Below are positions 8,980 through 16,227 of a stretch of 64,000 nucleotides of DNA, piece by piece; positions within the stretch are counted from its first letter, which is position 1; every line of letters starts with the position of its first letter. Origin of the DNA: Gimesia chilikensis (GTDB taxonomy: Bacteria > Planctomycetota > Planctomycetia > Planctomycetales > Planctomycetaceae). Both the position numbers and the translations under genes were made by a program. Below the pieces are notes generated by a model. The model was not told the DNA's origin. It made no database searches and worked only from the letters and a program-made list of their open reading frames with translations. The stretch spans positions 6,809,248 through 6,873,247 of the forward strand of contig NZ_CP036266.1 of NCBI RefSeq assembly GCF_007744075.1, in the 5' to 3' direction.

Positions 8980-10347
8980 TCAGTCCTTGTAATTCTCTAC
9001 GTCAGATGAATCAACTAAATAATTTTTAAAGTCTACAGGATCGATTTTCATACTTGTTTTCTGCCCACAACTTCGGCAGCGAAGATGAACTGTACCTTGA
9101 TTACCAGTAGATAAAGGATCATGATACTCCAGAAGACCGGCACACTCTTTACAAAAAATACTTCGTCTAGCAAGATAGTCTTCAACACTCTCTGCCACTG
9201 ATAAGTCACTCGTAATACTCGCGTTTTGTTTAACTTTGGGAGTATCTACTAGTTCATTTTTACCTCGAGATTCATCCCACTTTTGGTGTGACTGTTTGTA
9301 TTCATTTGCAGCAATCAATATTATTAATACAACTTCCCAGTATTCTTTGGAATTTGCTACTTGATTAAGCTCACTCAGGTGTTGATGTTCGGGATGCCCG
9401 ACCCAATTACCAATCACGGACAATGCTGCCGGATCATTCAGGACAAAGGCTGATAATGGATGCAGAGAGAGCACTTGGCCCCAGAATATTTGAGATATTT
9501 TTCCCTCAATCAACCCGGGCTGATTCTGATGGTGCCACATTCGCATGAATCGAGTCGACAGTTTGTTTAAGCCCAGTTCCTTTTCTAAGCTAGGTAAAAT
9601 AAAAGCCCAAGCACTCGCATAACATCGATAGAAAGCTGCTTTGCATTCATAAGAAAACATATTGAGAAATAATCGAGACTCTGCATTGCTCCCTCGTTTT
9701 CGATGTTTTGAAATTTTCTGGCTCAACTCGCACTGTATGTATTCTTGTAGCACTTGTCGGCCGCCGATTCGAAATTCATTCAAAGGTTCTTTTATCCAAC
9801 TCTCAAATATCTCAGCAAAATGAGGACCATCATTTTCTTCAGGTTGATCGCCAAGAAATAGCTGCTTCAGTTCATTCTGAACCTCAAGCACATTGCGTGA
9901 CTCAATAATTTGTCGGAGTCGCAAGTATTCTTCTTCAGGGAGTCTGTGTTCTCTCTCACCAGATTTTTGTGAACCATGTGGTAGAGGCGAATCAGATTTA
10001 TGTTGCTGATTAACTGATTTGTGAAGATGAGCATCGAGAAATACATTCTGCATTGCTCTTGATGTATTGATCAGTGAATAGATCTCAGCAAGAACAAGAT
10101 TCTCGTGATTATAAATGTCGTCTGCCTCGTTTGCTTCTTCAGCACAACCCCACCAGAAATCGATACATGATCGAAAATTGGAACCGCCTGATCCACTTCG
10201 AAACTTGCGACCGTCCATCCAGTAATATTCACCTTGCCTGGCGCCCCCAAAATTAAGTTCGCGATGGCATAATTCAAAAGTAAACGTCCTATGATTTTTG
10301 GAGATTTCCATTTTTTGAATACGCGACATTTGCAGTACCTGTTTCAT
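8980..10347 (-). CDS. Hypothetical protein with C-terminal zinc ribbon
   Basis: A 455-residue cytosolic protein of unknown role. The N-terminal part is rich in aromatic residues and includes YYWMDGRKFRSGSGGSNFR. The centre is helical and charged, and residues about 405-435 form a zinc-ribbon pattern (CKECAGLLEYHD, then LRCRSCGQKT). It has no signal peptide, membrane segment or nucleotide-binding motif. It stands alone, back to back with the tyrosine recombinase (about 110 bp between starts), so it travels with mobile-element genes. Lower GC and AT-ending codons than the genes after 12 kb suggest separate acquisition. It could be a defence or regulatory cargo gene, but nothing seen proves that. 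Confidence 0.6.
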   Translation of the reverse strand: MKQVLQMSRIQKMEISKNHRTFTFELCHRELNFGGARQGEYYWMDGRKFRSGSGGSNFRSCIDFWWGCAEEANEADDIYNHENLVLAEIYSLINTSRAMQNVFLDAHLHKSVNQQHKSDSPLPHGSQKSGEREHRLPEEEYLRLRQIIESRNVLEVQNELKQLFLGDQPEENDGPHFAEIFESWIKEPLNEFRIGGRQVLQEYIQCELSQKISKHRKRGSNAESRLFLNMFSYECKAAFYRCYASAWAFILPSLEKELGLNKLSTRFMRMWHHQNQPGLIEGKISQIFWGQVLSLHPLSAFVLNDPAALSVIGNWVGHPEHQHLSELNQVANSKEYWEVVLIILIAANEYKQSHQKWDESRGKNELVDTPKVKQNASITSDLSVAESVEDYLARRSIFCKECAGLLEYHDPLSTGNQGTVHLRCRSCGQKTSMKIDPVDFKNYLVDSSDVENYKD

Positions 10348-10455
10348 TTATGCTTGATAAACATAAATAGAGATTATTTAAACACTTGTGTGATAAAGAA
10401 TGCCCATTGCGCACATGCCTAAAGGGAAACTGAACCCTTTTGTGCGAGGTGCGTA

Positions 10456-11892
10456 ATGAACAAAAAAGCATTTTATCATAAATCAAAAAATTGTTGGAAC
10501 CAATATCGTGAAAAACATCGCTGGATTCGTATCGAGAAATTCCCGGACGGGATAGAACCGCCTCAAAAAGTACGTATCTACAGACAAAACGACTACTTTC
10601 GGCTTCAGTTCTGGGACCCAGCTGCGAAAAAGAACCTCACAGAACGGGTCGACGGTGACCTGGTGACCGCAATCTTTCGTGCCCGGGAAATTGAGGAACG
10701 ACTCAAACACTTTCGCTCATCCGGTTTAGGGCGTGGTAAACTGAAGCACCAGAATCTACTGGAGCTTTATCAAAGTCACTTACAACGTCGAGCCGATGCC
10801 GGTGAAATCGATCCCAAAACGGTCAGAAGATACGCGTCAGCATTAGAACATTATCGCTGTTTTGTGGATCAACCACTGATATCAACGACATGTCCATCAG
10901 CCACTAACGTCAATCGAGAATTAGTCTTACAGTTTCAATCGCATCTGAAAAACCTGCAGATTTCTTCAAACGGGCACCCTAATACAGAGAAACATACCAT
11001 GGTTTCTTCTGATTATGTTCTCGATGTTGTCCGGGGAATGTATATCTGGGCGGCGGACCCTGATCGTGGAAACTTAATGCCTTCAGGATTCCGAAATCCT
11101 TTCCAGGGAAAGTTCAGACAAACTGAGTCAGTCGCACCGGACTTGTTTGGTGAGCCCGACATCACAGTCCCCATGGCAGTGGAATTTCTGAAAACATGTG
11201 ACAGCTATCAGCTTCAACTGTTCGCCCTGTTGATATTTTATGGCCTGAGGGCTTCCGAACCCTGTTTTCTTTTCCGGGATAACCTGACCTCAGATGGCTG
11301 GTTGAAAGTGGTCTGCCTGCCCCAGATCAGTTACAGGACCAAGGGGAGGCGGGATAAGCGGTTACCTTTGCTGGAGCCTATTCGGATATTATTTGAGAAG
11401 CAACCCCGCCACACGGAAGCAGGGCTGTTACTTCACCGCCGTAGCGTGTGGGAAGGAATTGAAAAATCACCTTTGGTGAGTTATTCCCTGGATGAGATCA
11501 CCAAGGAGTATACCCGTCGTTGTAGAAAAAGCACGAATCTTAGTGCAGAGCAGGGGATACAGATTCGAGATCAGCTACTCCAGGAAGCGGGTGGACTGAA
11601 ATACGATCATATTGAAAACGAATTTCATCGCCTGGCTGACCAGTTATCCTGGCCAGCCGAGGCGACGCTTAAAGATTTTCGCCATCTGTTCAGCACAGCT
11701 ATGATGAACGCCGGGATGCCAGAATACTACCGTAAATACTTGATGGGCCATGCCGTCAGCAAGTCTGCAATCAGCACTTACACCCACCTGGACCAGTTAC
11801 GGGAACATTATCTGGAAGCCGCTCAAAGACAGTTCCTGCCCTTGATCGAAGTTTTCACCAGGCGCAGTAATGAGCTGGTTTCAGCAGCTTAA
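10456..11892 (+). CDS. Tyrosine recombinase / phage-type integrase
   Basis: This catalyses site-specific integration or excision by a phosphotyrosine intermediate. The start follows GAGGTGCGTA. An N-terminal arm and SAM-like DNA-binding domain (about residues 90-200) precede the catalytic domain, with Arg265 (YGLRASEP), Arg409 (LKDFRHLFST), His432 (MGHAV) and Tyr442 (STYTHL). The histidine of the usual HxxR box is a lysine here. At 478 residues it is longer than phage lambda-type integrases because of a basic N-terminal region of about 85 residues. It points toward the ubiquitin-like operon, ending 28 bp from that operon's last gene on the opposite strand. It resembles the integrase at 37963-39366 in layout. 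Confidence 0.85.
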   Translation: MNKKAFYHKSKNCWNQYREKHRWIRIEKFPDGIEPPQKVRIYRQNDYFRLQFWDPAAKKNLTERVDGDLVTAIFRAREIEERLKHFRSSGLGRGKLKHQNLLELYQSHLQRRADAGEIDPKTVRRYASALEHYRCFVDQPLISTTCPSATNVNRELVLQFQSHLKNLQISSNGHPNTEKHTMVSSDYVLDVVRGMYIWAADPDRGNLMPSGFRNPFQGKFRQTESVAPDLFGEPDITVPMAVEFLKTCDSYQLQLFALLIFYGLRASEPCFLFRDNLTSDGWLKVVCLPQISYRTKGRRDKRLPLLEPIRILFEKQPRHTEAGLLLHRRSVWEGIEKSPLVSYSLDEITKEYTRRCRKSTNLSAEQGIQIRDQLLQEAGGLKYDHIENEFHRLADQLSWPAEATLKDFRHLFSTAMMNAGMPEYYRKYLMGHAVSKSAISTYTHLDQLREHYLEAAQRQFLPLIEVFTRRSNELVSAA

Positions 11893-11919
11893 AGTCACTT
11901 GACCGGTAGAGAGTGGAGT

Positions 11920-12585
11920 TCACTCAGGAGCGAGAACCAGTTCGCTCGCCAGCAGGTTCAGGCTCAGATCCCTGTCAACCGGCAGGCAACGCAGGAAGCG
12001 GCTGAACTGGTGCAGCATTAGTCCTGCCGCAATATTGGCCGTGTAGATCGTACTCTGGGCAGTACAGGCACCGGTGTGAGCCTCCGACTGATCAAACAGC
12101 GTGGATTCATAATCGTCCCGCATCTCTGGAGGGGAGATCGCCAACACCCGGATCAATTCTCCCAGCATCCGACCATCAACAAAGAACTCACATTTCGCTG
12201 ATATGGCACGCCAGATTGCTTCCCGTGCGGAAATGGAATCCACACAGCAGAAGATTACGCTGCCCGTATTGTGCCGCGGACGAAAACGGTCCTGTAGCTC
12301 CGTGATACTGATTTCAGGAGCCAGACTTTCAGCAGCCTCTCGCGTCGCAGTCGTCTTGTACTTGCCCAGATCTGCCACCTGGTACCCTTGAGTCGTGATA
12401 TTGGTCAACTCGACCTGATCAAAATCGATCAACTGAAGCCGTGGAACCCCGATCGCCGTTAGTTGCAGTGCTACCTGTCGGCCGATTGCTCCCACACCGA
12501 TCACAGTCGCCGAAACCTGAGAAAGTCTCTCTGGGGGAACCAGGTCACTCTGTCTCTGAAAACGATTTACCGTTGTATTTGTCAC
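11920..12585 (-). CDS. ThiF/E1-like adenylating enzyme of a ubiquitin-like system
   Basis: It should adenylate the C-terminus of the ubiquitin-like protein encoded at 14269-14493 and take it onto a cysteine. The glycine-rich nucleotide loop ([10 protein letters not shown], residues 28-37) and acidic site ([11 protein letters not shown], 52-62) are intact. Cys174 in [12 protein letters not shown] is the best candidate for the thioester cysteine. The enzyme is a bare 221-residue ThiF domain without a ubiquitin-fold domain, rhodanese or zinc CxxC pairs of MoeB. Its start (GTG) overlaps the stop of the JAMM gene by 4 bp, which implies translational coupling. PRTRC plasmid cassettes carry similar ThiF proteins, but no ParB-like gene is present here. 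Confidence 0.85.
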   Translation of the reverse strand: MTNTTVNRFQRQSDLVPPERLSQVSATVIGVGAIGRQVALQLTAIGVPRLQLIDFDQVELTNITTQGYQVADLGKYKTTATREAAESLAPEISITELQDRFRPRHNTGSVIFCCVDSISAREAIWRAISAKCEFFVDGRMLGELIRVLAISPPEMRDDYESTLFDQSEAHTGACTAQSTIYTANIAAGLMLHQFSRFLRCLPVDRDLSLNLLASELVLAPE

Positions 12586-13235
12586 TTCAAGTCTCCTTCC
12601 AAATCAGGTTCATCGAAAAACCAGTCCGCATCCCAGTCAAAACCGGAGAACGACGATAAGGGCCTGCCGGGTTGGCATTGCTCGGGATGCACGTTCGTTA
12701 AATATTCTTGTTCCCAGCATTCGGGATTACAGCCTGGAAAAGGCTCTGAATAATCCAGCCGGACAGGAATTTCACATTCAAACGCGGGGCCGGTATTCAT
12801 GCGCAGGCGGGCATAAGACCTTCCCTGCCGGGCCAGGATGAACATCACGGCCCAGTCGGATCGACCGAAGACGCGCTCGAAAGTTTCTTCATCAGTTGGA
12901 CTGGGTTCCGGACACTCTCCCGGATGGGTGTGTATCCAGATCCGGCCAAACTGCTCAGGACGGAGGCCGGCATCGACCTGATCGTCAAAGAAATTCGCGA
13001 CTGATTCGTCGTCGAAGGTAACATGGACCAGAGAGCAGGTCTGTTTCACCAGTTGCAGGTCCTGGACAAGTAGCAGATCCGTCGAGGCAGTGATTCCAAA
13101 GCCGCCGACTTCCGTGTTCCCATAATCACGCAAAAACAGCAATTTGGCCCAGGCGGTCGGACTAAAGCGGAGTGCCGGCAGGGGTGACCGTCTCCGGCGA
13201 CGTGATATCCTGGTCCGGTTCGTACGTTTCTTCAT
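12582..13235 (-). CDS. JAB/JAMM-type metallopeptidase, likely deconjugating or maturing enzyme
   Basis: A zinc isopeptidase of the JAB1/MPN+ family. All ligands of the JAMM signature are visible, numbered from the ATG at 13235: Glu42 (TEVGGF), His102 and His104 (HTHP), then seven residues, Ser112 and Asp115. It begins with a strongly basic patch ([15 protein letters not shown]), and the domain spans about residues 20-150, leaving an acidic aromatic C-terminus. A GTG at 13313 is possible but would overlap the preceding gene by about 150 bp; ATG 13235 overlaps it by 74 bp. Its place between the E1 and E2-like genes points to processing of the ubiquitin-like precursor or removal from targets. 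Confidence 0.85.
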   Translation of the reverse strand: MKKRTNRTRISRRRRRSPLPALRFSPTAWAKLLFLRDYGNTEVGGFGITASTDLLLVQDLQLVKQTCSLVHVTFDDESVANFFDDQVDAGLRPEQFGRIWIHTHPGECPEPSPTDEETFERVFGRSDWAVMFILARQGRSYARLRMNTGPAFECEIPVRLDYSEPFPGCNPECWEQEYLTNVHPEQCQPGRPLSSFSGFDWDADWFFDEPDLEGDLK

Positions 13236-14178
13236 CTTCCTGTGTTTCACAGATGGGGCACCTTTCTTCATTATCGAGGCAATTTGAGCAACAGCTGGAA
13301 CCACAGAGTCCACACTCTTTCAGGCAGGATTCGCAACAGTCATCTCGGCAGATTTCACAGCGGGTCGAGCAGTCGTGGCAAAGTGAGGAGCTACAGTCGG
13401 CACAGCCATTGGCACATTGCCGGCACAAGCGGTTTTCGCAGTTGCTACAGTGGGTTTGTTCTTCGGTTGTTACAACGTCCGCACATTCACTGCATTCTGC
13501 ACTGTGCCAATCGCTGAGGGCGACGTAAGGACTATCCGGGTTGTAAGTGCGTAACAGACGCGACACCAGCATGAAAAAATCCAGCAGCCGTCCCTGTTCC
13601 AGAGCACGTCTGATGGGCACACGGGCGTCCCCTTCACAGACGTTGTCAGACTGCACGTGCGGATGCGTGACCGCATCATCGGTGATCGGCGGCTGCGGAT
13701 CTTGAGCAAACACTTGATAGTGAAAGGGTGAGTCTGAGTTCTGGTCTGCCAGTTCCAGACGAATCTCAAACGCTCCCAGAGAGACACCTTCCAGCACAAT
13801 TGGCTCTGTCACCACCGAAATCGTCTTGTTCTTGAGGTCGATGGAATATTCACCAAACTCTTCGTCCAGGGCCAGCAGGTCTTCGTAGATGGTGTGTACC
13901 GCAGGTAAGGGCTTTTCAGCAATGGCTGACTCCAGTTCCTTCTGCAACGCCACTAGTTGCCGCGTCAGCTGAAACACCTCTGTGGTCAGTTCCCGTTCTA
14001 CCTTGGTGGCCACATGAAACCAGCCTCTTTGCTGGGCCTGCTGTCGCATGCGGACCAACCGCAGGCAGTTTAACCAGGCCACTTCCGGTAGCCTAGTGTT
14101 TGTCTCACTTCCCAGTGAGCTGAGTTGTTGCTCAACGAGACTGGCCATCCGCCAGACCTTTTTGAGGCTCTGTTTCAT
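13162..14178 (-). CDS. E2-like (UBC) domain fused to a cysteine-rich RING/treble-clef-like region
   Basis: This 338-residue protein appears to join the E2 and E3 roles. A helical N-terminus (1-90) is followed by an E2-like domain (about 93-224): a beta meander, [14 protein letters not shown], then [15 protein letters not shown], which aligns with the HPNV...C active-site region of E2 enzymes and makes Cys181 the likely catalytic residue. Then [14 protein letters not shown] resembles the E2 segment with the asparagine-proline pair. Residues 229-310 hold 22 cysteines, mostly as CxxC pairs, as in RING, B-box or zinc-ribbon treble clefs. An acidic tail ends the protein. ATG 14178 is preferred to TTG 14241, because the TTG lies in a terminator-like hairpin. 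The E2 assignment is by eye and needs a profile search. Confidence 0.7.
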   Translation of the reverse strand: MKQSLKKVWRMASLVEQQLSSLGSETNTRLPEVAWLNCLRLVRMRQQAQQRGWFHVATKVERELTTEVFQLTRQLVALQKELESAIAEKPLPAVHTIYEDLLALDEEFGEYSIDLKNKTISVVTEPIVLEGVSLGAFEIRLELADQNSDSPFHYQVFAQDPQPPITDDAVTHPHVQSDNVCEGDARVPIRRALEQGRLLDFFMLVSRLLRTYNPDSPYVALSDWHSAECSECADVVTTEEQTHCSNCENRLCRQCANGCADCSSSLCHDCSTRCEICRDDCCESCLKECGLCGSSCCSNCLDNEERCPICETQEDEETYEPDQDITSPETVTPAGTPL

Positions 14179-14205
14179 AGTTCGTTTACTCCCACTAATA
14201 GAAAA

Positions 14206-14237
14206 CAGGCTGCCGGGACTTTGATCCCGGCAGCCTG
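14206..14237 (-). terminator. Perfect hairpin between the ubiquitin-like and E2/RING genes
   Basis: A 13 bp perfect stem (14206-14218 with 14225-14237, loop CTTTGA) is followed on the minus strand by TTTTC, a moderate U-tract. It lies inside the operon, so it may attenuate expression of the enzymes relative to the ubiquitin-like protein, or stabilise the upstream mRNA. Confidence 0.7.
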
Positions 14238-14268
14238 TCAATGACCGAATATTTCACGACTGGAACGG

Positions 14269-14493
14269 TTATATTTTCGCCCCCTCAATCTTCGTCGGAG
14301 TTATGGAAATCCGATCCCCGTCCTGTAACCTCTGATCGGGAGGGCAGGGCTGGCGATTGACTCGGATCAAATAGTTCGAAGCGTTCGCATTCGCCATGCG
14401 CTGTTCGAACAGTTGAGCGACCGTGGTCCCCGTGGCGACTTCGATGTAGTCCGCGAATCCACCACCATCGTTGTTAATCAATAAAACTTTCAT
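14269..14493 (-). CDS. Ubiquitin-like beta-grasp protein
   Basis: A 74-residue protein with the alternation expected of the beta-grasp fold: MKVLLINND, a turn, [18 protein letters not shown] (second strand plus helix), [22 protein letters not shown]. It ends [10 protein letters not shown]. There is one glycine, three residues before the end, not the usual diglycine tail. If JAMM cleavage removes AKI, the mature form would end in ...IEG and could be activated by the ThiF enzyme. It resembles the small MoaD/ThiS-like partners encoded next to ThiF genes. A ribosome binding site (AAAGGAA) precedes the ATG. Function as a conjugated modifier is inferred from the E1, E2-like and JAMM genes beside it. 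Confidence 0.75.
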   Translation of the reverse strand: MKVLLINNDGGGFADYIEVATGTTVAQLFEQRMANANASNYLIRVNRQPCPPDQRLQDGDRISITPTKIEGAKI

Positions 14494-14544
14494 AGAATTC
14501 CTTTCTGGAATTGATTTGGAGAGCTAATAAAAAGAAGTGTTACT

Positions 14545-14712
14545 TTAACCAAGAAGCTTTCGTTTGCGACGTCGTTTTCTGCGCCGACTTTTTATGGAAC
14601 GGCGTCCCCGTTGCCGTCCACTGTGGAGCATCTGCAGTCGATTTGATTGGAAGGGACCTGCTGCCTGGCTGAAGCAGCGAATGGTCTCGAGATCACACCC
14701 ACGACGGTACAT
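14545..14712 (-). CDS. 55-residue arginine-rich peptide
   Basis: The frame from ATG 14712 to TAA 14545 is uninterrupted and preceded by AAGGA seven bases before the start. The product begins MYRRGCDLETIRC and ends with a basic block, SIKSRRRKRRRKRKLLG. About two fifths of the second half is Arg or Lys. The start overlaps the end of the 71-residue gene by 20 bp and the stop is 51 bp before the ubiquitin-like gene, so it fits the operon spacing. Such a tail could bind nucleic acid or act as a lysine-rich conjugation target. No family recognised. Being below the length used by most gene finders, it is easily missed. Confidence 0.55.
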   Translation of the reverse strand: MYRRGCDLETIRCFSQAAGPFQSNRLQMLHSGRQRGRRSIKSRRRKRRRKRKLLG

Positions 14713-14908
14713 GATTTAATCCTTCCGTCTGTGGGCTCAGCCTGTGGTTGTCCAGTTCGTCCCAGTCGATGACCAGCGGGCCCGACATCTCCGAATTCGG
14801 ATCAACGGTTTCCTGGGGCTCCGACAATAAAAAGCCCAGGCGTTTGACAGTGGAAATTGTCTCACCGGTAGCCAGGGCAACGGCCCGATTCAAGTCTGTC
14901 TGTTTCAT
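14693..14908 (-). CDS. Small conserved-looking hypothetical protein of the ubiquitin-like operon
   Basis: A 71-residue soluble protein starting MKQTDLNRAVALATGETIST, a helix with an N-terminal DNA-binding-like character, followed by RLGFLL and the acidic segment LVIDWDELDNHR. The start has AGGAGACATTAG upstream. It sits between two operon genes on the same strand. I recall similar short proteins with a GET(I/V)STxKRxGF motif beside ThiF/JAMM genes, but cannot name a family. Role unknown. Confidence 0.65.
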   Translation of the reverse strand: MKQTDLNRAVALATGETISTVKRLGFLLSEPQETVDPNSEMSGPLVIDWDELDNHRLSPQTEGLNHVPSWV

Positions 14909-14942
14909 CTAATGTCTCCTAAAACGAGGGTTTAATAAAAAA

Positions 14943-14980
14943 GCCCCGGCTCTGCAGAGACAATTCTGCATGACCGGGGC
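14943..14980 (-). terminator. Terminator-like hairpin inside the operon
   Basis: The arms GCCCCGG (14943-14949) and CCGGGGC (14974-14980) enclose a second stem, TGCAGA (14953-14958) with TCTGCA (14965-14970). On the minus strand a run of six T follows directly (GGCTTTTTTATT). It separates the 81-residue and 71-residue genes and should stop part of the transcripts coming from the AAA+ side. Confidence 0.75.
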
Positions 14981-15002
14981 ACTGTGCGGGGAAGTTACAT
15001 GT

Positions 15003-15248
15003 TCAAGAGTTGGGAGTGAGCCAGTGCTGCTCCAGCCAGTCAACTTCTGACTGCAGAGCCGCACTCCGTTGTGCGAACGGCCCCAGTCGAGGTCCCTGGA
15101 CGGCGGAGAGATCGACGATCCACTGACCAGCCGCATTCGGTTCCACAAACGAGCCGCGTGAGATGTGCAGTGGACCGAGGGCAGCTAGGTCGATGGCTTC
15201 CGCGTAAATACAGCGGACTTGCCCTTCAGCAGTGATGATGAGTTGCAT
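15003..15248 (-). CDS. Small hypothetical protein of the ubiquitin-like operon
   Basis: An 81-residue soluble protein with a clear pattern: a beta start (MQLIITAEGQVRCIYAEAID), LGPLHISRGSFVEPNAAGQW, then LSAVQGPRLGPFAQRSAALQ and an amphipathic end EVDWLEQHWLTP. This looks like a compact alpha/beta domain. It begins 9 bp after the stop of the 314-residue gene, so the two are cotranscribed. I recognise the pattern from planctomycete and other bacterial operons with ThiF and JAMM genes but know no assigned function. Confidence 0.7.
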   Translation of the reverse strand: MQLIITAEGQVRCIYAEAIDLAALGPLHISRGSFVEPNAAGQWIVDLSAVQGPRLGPFAQRSAALQSEVDWLEQHWLTPNS

Positions 15249-15257
15249 GTGACCTCC

Positions 15258-16202
15258 TCACTTCGGAGTCCGTATGATCTGACGCCGCGGCCGGTCAACC
15301 AGCAGACCATCCAGGGCAGCCTGGACGCTAGACAGATCGGATGCGACCTGCTGCCGGAGGGCGTTCCGCTTTCTCAGTTCCTGGGGCTGCATCCCTTCCA
15401 CAATGTTTTGACACTGGGAGACGAGCGCATCCAGTTGTTCGTTGGATCGCACATTCAATGACCGGAAACGTTCAAAGAATTCGTGCAGGTTTCCAATGGC
15501 CGAATCCCGGAAGACCTTAGGACGGCCGTCGGCGTGTCCGCTCAGGCGATCCGTGAGATGAGACACCAGCTTGGACAACTCATCCAGAAAGGCATCTTCC
15601 GCCAGCCGGACCGCCTCTTCGAATCGCGATTGTACGCGCTGGCACTCCTGTTCGTAGAGTTCAGGGTTGAGTTGCCTGAGATAATTCGGTGGTTCGATAC
15701 TGGGGAATTCCCAGGCCACTTCAAACAGCCCCACCAGCGTTGCGGGATAATCGTCGTCATTGAACAGACTTCCCAGTCGCTCCCGAGCCGCTGATTTCAT
15801 GGACAGGTATTGTTCATCCAGTTCCGCGACCGCCTCGGCCAGTTCTTCCGTAAACCGATGCATCTGCTCCTGGAAAGCGTTCAGTGCATCCTGTCGCAAT
15901 AAGCGGATGCCTGATTCCGGAAAAGGCAGACTGACCGAGGTCCAGTATTTCCGTACCTGGTTACGAACGGCACTTACGGCCCGAAAACGGGGATGACCCG
16001 TATCCAGCAGTTTCTTGCCGGCACTCAGGAACGCCCCTTCCGCACCAAACGATTCGGCGGCCTGGGCTTTCTGGTCGCGAGTGAGGGACTTCCGGGTCCC
16101 AAACCATTCAAAACTGACCCGCGTGGCACACATTGTTGCCCTGAGACGATTGATCGGATCGTGGCGGGTCTCAACTTCTTCTTCAATCGTAGCCATAGTC
16201 AT
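15258..16202 (-). CDS. Helical hypothetical protein paired with the AAA+ ATPase
   Basis: A 314-residue, mostly helical, charged protein without signal peptide or zinc motifs. Recognisable stretches include FEWFGTRKSLTRDQKAQAAE, FLSAGKKLLDT, a central helix EQMHRFTEELAEAVAELDEQ and LNPELYEQECQRVQSRFEEA. ATG 16202 is preferred because AAGGAG lies five to six bases upstream and it avoids overlap with the AAA+ gene, which the earlier start at 16295 would cause. It comes directly after the AAA+ gene, so it may be its adaptor or substrate-binding partner. No family name can be given with confidence. Confidence 0.7.
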   Translation of the reverse strand: MTMATIEEEVETRHDPINRLRATMCATRVSFEWFGTRKSLTRDQKAQAAESFGAEGAFLSAGKKLLDTGHPRFRAVSAVRNQVRKYWTSVSLPFPESGIRLLRQDALNAFQEQMHRFTEELAEAVAELDEQYLSMKSAARERLGSLFNDDDYPATLVGLFEVAWEFPSIEPPNYLRQLNPELYEQECQRVQSRFEEAVRLAEDAFLDELSKLVSHLTDRLSGHADGRPKVFRDSAIGNLHEFFERFRSLNVRSNEQLDALVSQCQNIVEGMQPQELRKRNALRQQVASDLSSVQAALDGLLVDRPRRQIIRTPK

Positions 16203-16227
16203 CGTTTCTCCTTGATTAGAGTCAGGT

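Noticed and set aside
11920-13235. PRTRC plasmid cassette as an explanation of the ThiF and JAMM genes
   Set aside because: PRTRC sets include a ParB-like gene and other characteristic partners. None is present here, whereas an E2-like protein and a AAA+ ATPase are.
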